Assembly (NCBI GenBank): GCA_033961575.1
Contig: CM066737.1
Span: 96,686,709 to 96,750,708, forward strand
From: Aselliscus stoliczkanus
Taxonomy: Eukaryota > Chordata > Mammalia > Chiroptera > Hipposideridae
DNA: 64,000 bases
Reading direction: 5' to 3'
Shown: positions 12,192 through 23,985 of the stretch, piece after piece
How positions within the stretch are numbered: position 1 is the first letter of the stretch
How the letters are laid out: every line of letters begins with the position of its first letter
Position numbers and translations under genes: made by a program
Notes under the pieces: generated by a model
The model's database searches: none
Seen by the model: only the letters and a program-made list of their open reading frames with translations
Told to the model about the DNA's origin: nothing

Positions 12192-12737
12192 CGAGGTCTG
12201 ACAGTTAAGTTTGTGAACTTGTTGTAATGATGTTGCTAACCATTTTTGATATCAGAGGGATTATTCATTATGAATTTGTACCAACTGGACAAACAGTTAA
12301 CTAAGTTTATTATTTGGAAGTGATGAAAGGGCTGCATGAAAAAGTTAGGCGACCCGAACTTTTCGCCAATTCATGGTCCTTGTATCATGACAATGCACCA
12401 GTTCAGACGGCACTGTCTGTGAAGGAGTTTTTAGCCAGTAAACAAATAACTGTATTGGAACACCCTCCCTGCTAACCAAAGACCTCTTTCTTTACCTGAA
12501 GATAAAGGAAATATTGAAAGGAAGACATTTTGATGACATTCAGGACATCAAGGGTAATACAACAGCTCTGATGGCCATTCCAAAAAAAGAGTTCCAAAAT
12601 TGCTTTGAAGGGTAGACTAGGTGCTGGCATCAGTGCATAGCTTCCCAAGGGGAGTACTTCAAAGGTAACCATAGTGATATTCAGCAATGAGGGATGTAGC
12701 ACTAGGATGAATTCTCAAACTTAATTGCCTGACCTTG
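12192..12737 (+). mobile_element. Internally deleted mariner, copy 1 (546 bp)
   Basis: Flanked by TA on both sides, with ends CGAGGTCTGACAG and, inverted, CAAGGTCAGGC. Only the start of the 5' region and the C-terminal third of a transposase remain, including a HDNAPVQTALSV-like stretch at about 12390-12420. The 5' end jumps straight to the sequence coding DIRGIIHYEFV, so about half of the transposase is missing at the same place as in copies at 29911 and 35286. This copy has lost the region that would carry the third catalytic Asp. It cannot make transposase. Confidence 0.9.
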
Positions 12738-14003
12738 TATGTTTTGGGCCTGTAACATAAGACATTCCCTGTTGTCCATGTTACATAGTATACAACCATA
12801 GCCAATCTAATAATTGTGACATTCTGTCTGCTGAGATTATGGGTAAAGATTAAAAGTACTTTCTGATAGATAACCATAGGTTAATAATTATTATCCATAT
12901 ACTATTTGGCTATCTGTGTCTTAATTGAGAAATCCAGAGAGCAAAAAAATAATATATTAGCACCCAGATATGTTGTTTCTGATATGCTATGAAAATGACA
13001 CCCAGAACATTGCAAAAACAAAGGTTAAAAGATGAGAAAACCTATGTAACTTTACTAACAATTGTCACCCCAATAAACTTTAATTTAAAAAAAAAGAAAG
13101 GAAAGAAAGTACATTTGAGTTCCAAAAATGTATCAACATCAACTATAATAGAAAGGCAGACTCATCTTCTCTCCATTTCTAAACTTCATATAATGGTTTC
13201 CATGTCTTGGATATGAACTAAACAAGAGTGAAGTGTAGAAAAACAAGGGGTAAAAATACAAGCAACGGGTTGGGGAGAGAAGACTAAGATAAGGTAGGGA
13301 TTATGAAGCTGAAATGAACAGGGGGACTAATAAGCACAGATGTAAAGAAATGATGACTGGTAATCAAGTGGCATTTTCTATTTATTTTTACCACCTGGTC
13401 TTTTTCTTCAGCCATCACTGCTTCTATTTTTGCCAATATAGACTCTTGTTGACACATAACAGACTTAGGTGAGCTATGTAGGGGTTCATAACCCTGGGTT
13501 TACCCACACTTTAGTGAGATCAGCTGAGAAAGGGGACGGAAGAGAAGGAAATTCCTAGCTAACATGGAAATAGGGGCTTTGTTGACACATACCTGGTAAG
13601 CAAATTAATTATGTATAGGGAATTGCCTCTTAGGCATTTTGCTAACAAACATCCTATTTTCTTTTTTAAATTAAAATCCTTCACAGAAACCTTTTCCATA
13701 ACTTTTTCCTCCAAATAAATTGAATTTCTAATTCTCTAAACTGTCAAGAAAAACATTTTGGAAGTTGCATTTCTATAAAGTGCAGTTGATACATTAAAAT
13801 AAAACCAGATCACTGCTTCTTATTCCTTTGTGTGAATTATAAATATCTAGAGATAGTCATTTTCATTTGGTACAAATTATTAAGTCAATCTTAAAACCAC
13901 TATATTTAGTTTTCTTGAGTGGTCAATTTATATATATATAAATAACAATATGTGGTGTAACAACCAATCACAAATATCTTGATGGCATATAATAATACGC
14001 ATT
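12738..14003. other. Unassigned DNA with a possible retroposon tail
   Basis: Mostly unrecognised. At 13048-13095 TTTACTAACAATTGTCACCC is followed by CAATAAACTTTAATTT and poly-A. A similar tail occurs at about 41365-41410, so this may be the 3' end of a retroposon of unknown type. Confidence 0.35.
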
Positions 14004-14688
14004 TATCATATTTTTCCTATATAATGTGCTCCCGTGTGTAATGCACACCCACATTTTTGTACCAAACTTTCAGGGAAAAATATCTTTTGTTTTAATTTTT
14101 TAATTCAAATTTTTACTTGTTTATATTTAGGTACTTGTTTTTTTGTATTATAAAGGACTTTTAGCTTTTATTTTTTAACATATTATAGTACAAGAAATTT
14201 TATGTAACAAATAACTACAAGACAGAAGAACACATATAAGGTACAAGAAATTTTATGTACTGGTAACAAATTTATGATATTTACTCATTATAGAAGGCCA
14301 AGAACTCTTCATCATTGCAAGTTTGTCAGAAGTTCAACAAAACCAATAATCGTATTCCAGGGTATAATTTTGCATACGGATATCATTATTGATTTTTAGA
14401 GTTACACTTTTAACTCATAAGCATAAATAAAAGAATTAAAAACATTTATATATATGGGCCGGCCAAGTGGCGCAGTGGTTAAGCGCTGGCTTGGGATGCC
14501 AGCAGCCCTGGTTCAGATCCCACATGTGAGGGCCAGTGACACTGCCCTCAAAACAAAAAACAAACAAACAAACGAAAAAACATTTATATAGATACAGAAT
14601 TAGTACTGCCCATGTATAATGCAAATCCTTATTTTTCCCTCACAAATCTGGGCAAAAACTTGCACATTATACATGGCAAAATATGATA
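14004..14688. mobile_element. Probable TIR DNA transposon, 685 bp with a SINE inside
   Basis: The left end TATCATATTTTTCCTATATA and the right end, inverted (TATCATATTTTGCCATGTAT), agree and continue with related TAATGTGC motifs. Both ends also carry related internal GTATAATGCACA-like repeats. Without the SINE at 14453-14575 the element is about 560 bp. No transposase ORF is present, so it would be non-autonomous. The superfamily was not identified. Confidence 0.55.
14453..14575 (+). mobile_element. Short tRNA-derived SINE
   Basis: Sense copy: GGGCCGGCCAAGTGGCGCAG head, B-box-like GGTTCAGATCC, GAGGGCCAGTGACACTGCC, then an A-rich CAAACAAACAAA tail. The duplication AAAAACATTTATATA lies at 14438-14452 and 14576-14590. 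It sits within the TIR element 14004-14688 and is therefore younger than it. Confidence 0.92.
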
Positions 14689-14963
14689 CTTCATTTATGT
14701 CTGAGGTTGGCTAAGCTAGGCTAAGCTTGACTGTTGTGATTTTCCTGGGGCAGCTCTCCTCTATATGTCTTTCATCTCTCCCCTGAGGTGAACAGGCTAA
14801 CCTGGGCATGTTTTCTCATGATAATTGCATAAATGCATTATAAAAGAGCATGTCTGGACTTCGCACACATAAATTCTGCTATCATTCCATTGGTCAAAAC
14901 AAGCAATATGATCTAATGTAAAATCAAGGGGTTGGGAAATAGACTTCAAATATTTAACAGGGA

Positions 14964-15066
14964 GGCCAGCCGAGTGGTGCGGTGGTTAAGCACTGACTTG
15001 GGAAGCCAGAGGCTCCGGTTCGAGTCCCACGTATGAGGGCCAGTGACACTGCCCTCAAAAAAAAAT
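14964..15066 (+). mobile_element. Short tRNA-derived SINE
   Basis: Sense copy with a perfect RNA polymerase III B-box (GGTTCGAGTCC) and a 14 bp duplication ATATTTAACAGGGA at 14950-14963 and 15067-15080. Confidence 0.92.
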
Positions 15067-15080
15067 ATATTTAACAGGGA

Positions 15081-15478
<398 letters not shown>

Positions 15479-16297
15479 GCTTATTTGAAGTTGTAGTACA
15501 TAAGAACAGGGCATTTAAAAGTATCCAAATAACCTTCTTGGATAAAACGTTTTTCAGTAGTTTCTTTGAATGTCAGTCATACAGATAATTCTCATCTCTT
15601 TTTTGAAAAAAATTATTAAATGAATTTCAGTTGTTGTAGAGATGGCACTGGGAAATTGCCTTGAGTAAGTCAACAGCATAGAGGGGGGAACACCCCCACT
15701 CAGTAGATATATCTTGCTCAGAATCCTATGTACTGCAGGGATAGATAAGAAGATGCCTTTAAGGAAATCTCAACCCAGCCTTGCTCAGGTACCTGAGTCA
15801 CTCTTTAACATTGCCAGTGTGACACTTTCAAATTTTCAGAGCTCAGATAAATCACCAAGCCTCACAGAGCTATGAGGATCATAGCTTGTTCTGCAATGCT
15901 GCCAGATCTCACTGCCCTCCCCAACCCAATCACAGAAGGCAAAAATTACTTATCAAATAATGTTTTCTCCCTCAGCCTTGACCTTCAGTCATTGCTTCTC
16001 TGAGCTCTCAGTGCATCCCCTCTGTATTCCAGTGCCTCCCCGCTTTTTTGCTTGCTTAGGTCCTCATTACCATTTTTTGAGCTATTGAAAAATTATCCCC
16101 CAAAGAACCTTTCTCCTCTGCCTACTCTTCTAATCTATCCTGTATACTATTCCTGTAGCTTAATTACCCCCCTCCCGAAAACACCTACACACATGCACAT
16201 CTAAAACCTTCTATGGTTCTGAACATCCTGGCTTTATTCTGATCCTTCTGTTTACCCAGTTATGTCTCCCAACCCCTACCAATATACTTGCAGCCTA
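15479..16297. other. Unassigned DNA
   Basis: No recognised element; moderately GC-richer around 15880-16200. Confidence 0.4.
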
Positions 16298-16393
16298 GAG
16301 TGGCCAGCTTGTCCCAGTTTGCCTGGACTTTGCAGCTTTTAGCAATGAAAACCTCACATTAGTTCTAGGCAAACCTGGATGGTTGGTCACTCC
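16298..16393. mobile_element. Short palindromic MITE-like element
   Basis: Ends GAGTGGCCAGCTTGTCCCAG and, from the other side, GGAGTGACCAACCATCCAGG are related and both continue into GTTTGCCTGG/GTTTGCCTAG. A 96 bp element with this inverted structure is typical of an old non-autonomous DNA transposon. The family is not named. Confidence 0.6.
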
Positions 16394-16408
16394 AACTCAC
16401 AAAAAATG

Positions 16409-16414
16409 CACGCG

Positions 16415-16444
<30 letters not shown>
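16409..16444. repeat. (CG)n(CA)n microsatellite
   Basis: CGCGCGCGCGCG runs into CA repeats, an alternating purine-pyrimidine tract with an unusual CpG cluster. Confidence 0.97.
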
Positions 16445-16445
<1 letters not shown>

Positions 16446-17500
16446 CACAATATTTATTGAATATTTGTTGAACAGCTAATATGTGCCAGGCCTTGTTCTG
16501 GATACTGGAAGTTCAGCACTAAACCAAAAGACCAGGCATTTTCTTATAGGCCTCAAAACTCTTAATAGAAAGAAACAAATGATACACAAATAAAAGATAT
16601 ATAAATATGCCAGTGACGATATCTGCTGTGAAGAAAAATAAAGCAAGGGAGTCTTCGAAGAAGTGGGTGGGCTGCTAATATTTTTTACAGGGGAAGAAGG
16701 AAGTTCTCTCTGATAAAGCTTCTATATACATTCTACAATTAATAGCTTGCATGTCTCCTCATGTGCCCTAAAATATCTTATTCATTCTTTCACTCATCCA
16801 TTAACATATTAATTCACACCATGTTTTTTAAATTTTTATTTATTTTTAATTACTGTCAACATACAATATTAGTTTTAGGTCACACCACGAGTGTTACTAT
16901 AACATCTATTCACTCGACATGGTATTAGAAATTGGTGACAAAGGAGTGAATGAAACTCACTCCCCACTGTCATGCTCATTATAGTTGGGTGCAGGAAAAA
17001 CTTGAACCAACAGTCACACAAAAACATTTATAATTGTAAATTTTGATAAGTAATAAGAAGGAACTGAATAGGAAATGATGGGTATTTACAGCAGGATCTA
17101 CTTTTTTTTTTTTTGAGGGCAGTGTCACTGGCCCTCATATGTGGGACCCAAACCGGGGTCGCTGGCTTCCCAAGCCAGCGCTTAACCACCGCGCCACTAG
17201 GCCAGCCCCGCAGGATCTAATTTTGAATCTGAAGTTTAGGATTTTTTCAGAAGGATTCACGTTGGAGTCCCCCCAGAAAACTGTAGAATTAGTGGAATAG
17301 TGGAAGAAAACTGGAGGAAGAGTGTCGGGGAAGAAAAACATTCTAGGCAGAGGGAGAAATACATGTGAAGCTCTGAGGAAGGGAAAATAAAAGCTTTTTC
17401 TGGATCAGAAAGCCCATCTTTGGGGAACACAATGAGTGATAGGAGTGGTGGGTGACCAGCATTGATTGACAGGGTAGAGGCTAGATCAGGGAGGTCCTTA
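16445..17500 (-). mobile_element. L2 LINE remnants, antisense, with L1 tail and SINE insertions
   Basis: TATTTATTGAATATTTGTTG and AATATGTGCCAGGCCTTGTT at 16450-16500 are the reverse complement of the L2 3' end. A second L2-like tract runs from about 16920 (GACAAAGGAGTGAATGAAAC, then AATTGTAAATTTTGATAAGT, later GGCAGAGGGAGAAATACATG). An antisense L1 tail piece lies at about 16822-16905 and a SINE at 17101-17209. It may be one or two L2 copies. Confidence 0.65.
17101..17209 (-). mobile_element. Short tRNA-derived SINE
   Basis: Minus-strand copy with flanking duplication GCAGGATCTA at 17091-17100 and 17210-17219. Confidence 0.92.
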
Positions 17501-19623
17501 CAGTTCAAAGTATCTTGGTCTTGGGTGTGCATTCGAATCACTTCGGGCTTTATAAAATCTTGTTGCCTGGTTCCTTCCTTAAAGATTCTGGTTTGGGGTA
17601 CCGATTGGTCATTAGGTTTTTAAAAGTTTCCTGTTGATGAATAATTTCTCATAGGAGTATATAACCTTTCACCTGTTTCCTCAGATAGGAAGATACTTCA
17701 TTCCAGATTTTACTTACTAGAACCCTATGTATTTTTCCCAGGTTCAAGTGCTCTCTGTTCTTGGAGGTTTTTGCTCCTTCCCTAGCTGAAGATAGTCTCT
17801 CATTTCTGTTTGTCCTTTCACGTCTTATTTAGATACAACATTAAAGAACATAAGAAACAAATGTCCTGATTAACTCTGCAGACAACATTGAACTGGCTTT
17901 CTCACCCATCAATTTCCTTGTTTGTCTTTGCCTCATTTCCATCCTCCTCCCTGCTCCTCAAAAACTTAGTACGTAGACTTGACTGCTGTAGATATTAGGT
18001 ATGAGTTTATTACATTGAATGGACTACCAACTTTAGAAGAGACAAATGCACAAGACAGTACAATATCTCCACATCTTGGATTTACATTCATGAGGGTGAA
18101 TAAGCTTACATCCAGTCACATTATTTGGCTGTATTTGAGATAAGCACAGGCAAAAGTAATTGTCATTTTTGATTTAGTGTTCTAAGCTGAGATGAAAAAA
18201 GTATGCTATTCTGCAGGCTCTAAATTTGATCTTACTTTAATGGTTTTATTTTCCATTATAACTTTTTAAAAGTTGGGAATAAACATGCCAAACTCTTCTT
18301 TATTCATATTTTTCTGGTGAGCCATACATCTAAATAGTGTTCATTTGCTTTGGATGTTCTGGCATCATTTTTAGTTAGTGCCTCTGAAGTTGTTAAAGGC
18401 AGAATCCATTTTTATTTTTTAATCGAGAATTCTGTCTTTGATAGTGAATTACTGAGAAAGAAATAGATAAAACCTGAACTACCAGAGGGAATTTCCCTGG
18501 CCTGCTTTGTCAACATAGCCCAACATTAGGCAGGGTTATTAATCATGCCTTTCTTTATGGTCCTCAAGTTTTTATTTTTGCTCCTATTGTTGAAGAAAAG
18601 CAAAATCACTTAAATGAAAACTCAGTTATTTCATATCAAATATTCTTTCATGAAAACTGAACATGTATTATTAACTCAGTAACCTATAAGCACAGAGGAG
18701 GAGAGGAAGGCAGAATAATATTTCCATTCTAAAATTGCTGTATCAATTTGACTACCTTTGGTTGTAGGTAGAACAAAAATAAACACAAAGAAATTTTTAA
18801 AGTATGGAAATATTTTATTTCACTGACCAAAAAGATAGCTCCAGAGATGGTTATTTCAGAAGCTTGAAGATACCTTTAAGGATCCAGTTTGCCAATACCC
18901 TTTTGCTATTCTTCCAGTTTCAAGGAGGTCCTCAGGCTAATTCCCCTCATAATAATAAGATGGCCGCCATAGTTTGAAGCATCACATCCAAACATGACAA
19001 TATCCAGAGAAACATTCTGTAGCCTTCTTCAGTCTCCTTTAAAAAAAGCAAAGAAACTCTTACCCCAAAGTTGCCTTCTCTTTTGCCACTCTGAAGGCCT
19101 CCTCTCACTGTTTCACTGACTAGAATTATACTACTATGCATTCTATCCAATCAAAGACCATCTCTTGGGGTTGGTTCCCAAAACACGGCTCTGTGTAGGA
19201 CAGTATAGACTTGAACAAAACTGAGAAAAAGTAAAAGAAGGAGAACAGATAGAGGGGACCAACTAACAGTGTCTGCTATAACTGGCATGGTGTTCAAGAG
19301 ATATGAACTGTGGACCATTATGTTTGTTCTTTAAACCAAGAGGTTTTAACATGCAAACCAGAAGCTTTAAAAAGGCTACTTTAAAATTTCATTGATTTCA
19401 GAAATATGAGGAAAAGCCCCTTTCAAGAAAAGGCAGCTTTCACATTAGTTTGTTCATTTGTTGTATTAAAAAATTAGAAGCTGAGTCCTGACCTAGAGGA
19501 TTTTAAACAACCAAGTCTTAAAAAAAAACAACAAAAAAAATCACATTAATAGTGGCCTCTGTCTGGGTTCCTTTCTCCTACTATTTTTGTGTATTTTTTT
19601 TTATTGAACGCAATCTTAGCATT
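17501..19623. other. 2.1 kb without recognised features
   Basis: No named repeat, exon or RNA gene. The open frames are under 70 codons and look random. Confidence 0.4.
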
Positions 19624-19635
19624 GTGGGCATTCTT

Positions 19636-20212
19636 TATTTTTTATTTTTTTTATTAGTTTTGGGCATACAAAGCAACGTAATAGTTTGACATTTAAACCC
19701 CTCATAAAGTGGTAACCCATCCCCTTAAGCTGTGTGTGTCTGCAGTATGAAAACATGATGTTGATGGTAAATTGGGGAACTGGAGGCATGGCATGGGTCA
19801 AGGCTTAGGATCAGGGTTTAGAGTTGGGATTTGGGTTAAGGGAGATGAGCTGTTAGAGTAAGAGGGAATGACTCAGGCTGGGAAAATGAATGAATCTAAA
19901 ATTGGGGGAGAGGGAGGGTTGGGGTTAATTGAGCCCTGGAGGGAAGCAAAGCCAGATTTGACAGTTTACTTCTAAGGGGCCATTGTCAAACAGATTGGTA
20001 ACTCTATCAAATACTAGGATAGAGAAAGCCCTGTTTAGGAGACTGTGTAGCACATAGTGAGGAGAGGGTTATTCTACCCATTTGCTGAAGGAATCCCAAA
20101 TCAGTGTGATGTTTTGGCACCTCAAAAAGTTAAGCACCCCAGCCCCCAGAGGTGGCTGGAGAACCTGGCATGAGTAGCAGTGCCCAGGGGGAGAGACCAC
20201 AGGGCGGCAGGA
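19636..20212 (-). mobile_element. Probable chimeric retrocopy: unknown transcript joined to L1 3' tail
   Basis: A 577 bp unit is bounded by the 12 bp duplication GTGGGCATTCTT (19624-19635 and 20213-20224). Its left end is an antisense L1 3' tail (poly-T, then TTAGTTTTGGGCATACAAAG and ACCCCTCATAAAGTGG) of about 95 bp. From about 19730 to 20212 the sequence is not recognisable as L1 and has no other repeat signature. One duplication around both parts suggests a single L1-driven insertion made by template switching. No ORF of note is seen in the unknown part. Confidence 0.6.
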
Positions 20213-20224
20213 GTGGGCATTCTT

Positions 20225-21140
20225 CTTTCAGTATGTTTCACAGCACGGGCTGCAAGTCATAAACATTATGTTTATCCTCTCAACTAAATAGATGAGTTTT
20301 CCATTACACCTAGTCAGACAGTTTCTCCCCAGTGTTAAACTCCCTTTGCTAGAAATATATTTAGGATTTGTGTACCAGTGTTTGTATTATTTTTCTCTTA
20401 CTGTCCTTGCTCGGTTCGGTTTTGCTATCAAGGTTATATAGATATTAGCCTCATCAAATGATATAATTAGCTTTGTCTCATTTTTTGTTATTTGAAACAT
20501 TTGTATAAAATAGAATGTGTAAGTTTCCTGAATATTCAGTAAAGGTTTGCCTGCCCAGTCATCTCACCATTATCCTTTATGAAAATATAAATTGCTTTGT
20601 TCTGTTTTCCCTACAATTCAGTTTTTTCAAATGTTACTGTGATTTTTTTCTGTTTCTCCTTGAGTCACTTTTGGCATTTATAATTTTTAGATATCCATTT
20701 TATTTAATTTTTCAAAAACGTTGGGTAAATCTTAGAATGTTTAATTGCGGAATTATACAAGCCTCATTATTTCTCCAAAGATAAGATAACCAGCTCTGAC
20801 ATAGTTGATGAATAAAATAAAACCATACAATTAATCTGAAAGGTGAATCAATGTGGATATATTTTGAGGATTAGGTTTGGTATAGAAGGTTTTAGGGGAG
20901 GGAGTGTCAAGAATGATATTGAGATTGAAGCATGCCACTATTTGTAAAATACTAAAAAGACTTGTTTAACAGGTGGAATAAGACTATGGGTGGAGCAGTA
21001 ATATGCACTAGCCAGCCTTTACTTCATCTCTTGCACCCCCAAGGGTGAATTGCAATTTTTATTCATTTAAATAGGAATTTACATGTATTAAAAGAGAGAA
21101 GTATTTAAACAGCAACATAGTACAAGGGAAATTCATGCTG
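20225..21140. other. Unassigned AT-rich DNA
   Basis: No element recognised. An 89-codon frame at 20515-20784 starts in AT-rich DNA, and its Phe/Leu-rich translation has no recognisable product. Confidence 0.4.
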
Positions 21141-21144
21141 AAGG

Positions 21145-21255
21145 TAAGCTTTGTGAGGGCAAACGTTTTTGTTCTTTTTATTTCCTGTCCTGTCCCCAGA
21201 GATTGAAATAATGCCTGGCACTTAGAAGGTGCTCAAAAACTATTTGAATGAAGGA
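21145..21255 (+). mobile_element. L2 3' end fragment
   Basis: GCTTTGTGAGGGCAAACGTT, then CCTGTCCCCAGAGATTG, AATGCCTGGCACTTAGAAGG and GTGCTCAAAAACTATTTGAA follow the order of the L2 3' end in sense. Confidence 0.7.
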
Positions 21256-21346
21256 AAAACTGAAAATCTAATTTAATACTCATAACAACTTTATGGTTAT
21301 AATAGAAAACATTTTCTATGTGCTTACCCTATATCAGAAATCATTG

Positions 21347-21450
21347 GGGCCGGCCGAGTGGCGTGGTGGTTAAGCGCTGGCCTGGTAAGCCAGCGGCCCT
21401 GGTTCGGTCCCACATATGAGGGCCAGTGCCATTGCCTCAAAAAAAAAAAA
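21347..21450 (+). mobile_element. Short tRNA-derived SINE
   Basis: Sense copy with head GGGCCGGCCGAGTGGCGTGG (first bases overlap the duplication), a 13 nt A-tail and duplication AGAAATCATTG at 21336-21346 and 21451-21461. Confidence 0.92.
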
Positions 21451-21534
21451 AGAAATCATTGTAAGTCTTTACCTGTGTTAATTTATCTAAATCCCTATGA
21501 AGCAGTAAATCTTAGATAATAATCACAATTGTGT

Positions 21535-22728
21535 CTATCTTTATGCCAGTTCCATACTGTTTTGATTACTGTGGCTTAGTAATATATTTTGAAATCAAGA
21601 AGTGTGATACTTCCAACTTTGTTCTTATTTCTCAAGATCGACTTGGGTATTTGTGGTGTTTTGTGGTTCCCTATGAATTTTAGATTTTTTTTAATTTCTG
21701 TAAAAATGTCACATTGTGTGGGCATTTAAACAATATTAAGTCTTCCAATTCATGACACAGAATTCCATTCCATTTGTTTATATCTTCTTTAATTTCTTTC
21801 ATCAATATTTTGGTAGTTTTCAGTATACAAGTCTTTCAACTCTTAAATTAAGTTTATCCTTAAGTATGTTATTCTCCTTGGCACTATCGTAAATACGATT
21901 ATTTTCCTAATTTTCTTTTCAGCTAGTTCATAGTTAAAGTGATTTTTGCTTGTTTAATTTTGTACGCTGCAACTCTACTTAATTTGTTTAGTATTTCTAA
22001 CAGTGTTTCATGGAGTCTTTAGGGTTTTCTATGTAAAAGTCATGTCTTCTGCTAATGGGCAATTTTACTGCACCCTTTCCAACTTGGATGCCTTTTATCT
22101 CTTTTTCTTGCCTATGACTTCCAGTAATATGTTGAATAGATGTGGTGAGAGTAAGCATCATTGCCTTGTTCCTGATCTTAGAGGAAAAGCTTTCAGTTGT
22201 GTGTTTTGTTTTTACCATTGAGTGTTAGCTGTGGACTTTTTATATATGACCTTTATTATGTTGAGGTATTTTATTTCTATTCCTAAATTTTTGAGAGTTT
22301 TTGTCATGAAAGGGTGCTGGCTGAAATTTGTCACACTTTTTCTGCATCTATTGAGATAATCATGTGATTTTTATTATTTGTTTTGTTAATATGATATATC
22401 ACATTGATTGATTTTTATATTTGAACCATCTTTGTATCCCTGAGATAAATCCCATTTGGTCATGTGGGGTGATCTTTCTAATGTGTTGTTGGATTCAGTT
22501 TGCTAGTATTTTTTGAGGATTTTTGCATCTGTATTCACCAGGGATATTTTCCTGTAGTTTTATTTTCTTGTGGTGTCTTTATCGGGCTGTACTTTTTGGG
22601 TAATGCTGTTCTAATAAAATGAGTTTGGAAGTTTCTCTCCTCCCAACTTTCTTGGAAAAGCTTGAAAAGGATTGGCTTTAATTTTCCTTCAAACATTGGT
22701 AGGATTCACCAGTGAATCCATTTGGTCT
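21535..22728 (-). pseudogene. L1 ORF2 reverse-transcriptase region, antisense, decayed
   Basis: The reverse strand corresponds to L1 ORF2, from upstream of the RT core at 22728 to the segment after it at 21535, where the plus strand reads TTTTGATTACTGTGGC (complement of the ATVIKT motif region). The plus strand carries familiar antisense-L1 phrases such as GGTGAGAGTAAGCATCATTG and CACATTGATTGATTTTTATA. It is directly joined to a sense L1 3'UTR at 22729. Confidence 0.85.
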
Positions 22729-22990
22729 GTACCAGTCACAAAATGATAAATACTATATCATTCCAGTTATATGATATACCTAGAGTATTCAAATTCATGG
22801 AGATAGAAATGGTGGTTGCTATGTGCTAGGGGGTGGAGGGAATGGGGTGTTGGTATATAATGGACATAGAGTTTTAGTTTTGCAATATAAAAAGATTGAT
22901 TACACAACAATATGAATGTACTGAACACTACTGAACTGTATACACTTAAACATAATTAAGACGGTAAATTTTGTGTTATGTCTATCTTAC
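22729..22990 (+). mobile_element. L1 3'UTR fragment in sense
   Basis: ATGGTGGTTGCTATGTGCTA, GGGGGTGGAGGGAATGGGG and ACTGAACTGTATACACTTAA are typical of an old L1 3'UTR. Together with 21535-22728 it gives the inverted-then-sense layout of twin priming. Confidence 0.75.
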
Positions 22991-23882
22991 TACAGTTAAT
23001 ATTTTAATATGTATGACTATGCTAATGCGACATAGGTGAGATTTCCCTGCAAAATTTATTCTGATAATAAAAAATAAAAACAAGTAGTTATGTCTCTGTC
23101 TCTTTCAGCTTTCTTTCAGATCTGAAAATTAGCTAGAATATGTACTAGCATTATTCTGTCTTTATTTTAACTATGAATTCAGCCTTAATAAACCTGTCCA
23201 GTAATACTCCAAGGCCCAAATCAATTACTGTTTCCTCTGATACCCATCTCAGAAGAATCCCTTTCTTTTAGTAGAATTCTATAGATATTGCTACACTATT
23301 CCAGGTAGCTATACATGTCTCTACCTCTAGAGTTTAATGTCAAGGATTATCTTTTAGATAACTTTGTTTCCTTGGTTCTTAGGATTGTGTCAGACACAGA
23401 ATAGGCAGGTAATACGAGTTTACTGAATTCATTGAACAAGCATTTATTAAGCAATTAATATGTAGAAGGACCAAGATAGATGCATTTTAATGCTGCCTTT
23501 ATTTAGTACTAGTAAAGACTTCACACAGAGAAAAATCTAAAACTTAACCACAATTTTATTATTGATCAACAATCTTTAATATGTTTTATTCAAAAAATGT
23601 TTGATATTTAGTAGAAGACAAAGTAATAATTTAGATTATGAGAATAAAATGTATAATTTTGGAATTACAGGTCTCTGAAAGATAGAGGTGCATGTTTTAG
23701 ACACAATCATTCTTCCTGATATTTTTGAATATGTACCATATTTGGTAGTACCGATTCTTAAAATTAGACCTGGAAAGTGTCTTTTCTGCATAGAAAAATG
23801 TTCTTGTAACTTGTAGGGCAGTTACAAATATGTTAATGATTGTAGCTAAGTGTAGCTACTAAGTGCAGCTGTATGGGAATAT
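22991..23882. other. Unassigned AT-rich DNA
   Basis: No named element. A TTTACTGAATTCATTGAACA stretch near 23420 may be a worn L2 piece. Confidence 0.35.
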
Positions 23883-23985
23883 AAAGCTTATACTAATTGC
23901 TGATGCCACACTGGCTTATAGACAATAACAGTAACGAAGTTATTGTCTATAAGCCAATGCAGCATCAGCAATTAGAATAAACTTT
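23883..23985. repeat. Long hairpin (47 bp arms, 9 nt loop)
   Basis: Arm 23883-23929 and arm 23939-23985 are inverted repeats matching at 42 of 47 positions. The inner 18 bp (GGCTTATAGACAATAAC and one more base) pair perfectly around the loop AGTAACGAA. It could be a short palindromic MITE or a precursor-like RNA hairpin; no family was recognised. Confidence 0.9.
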
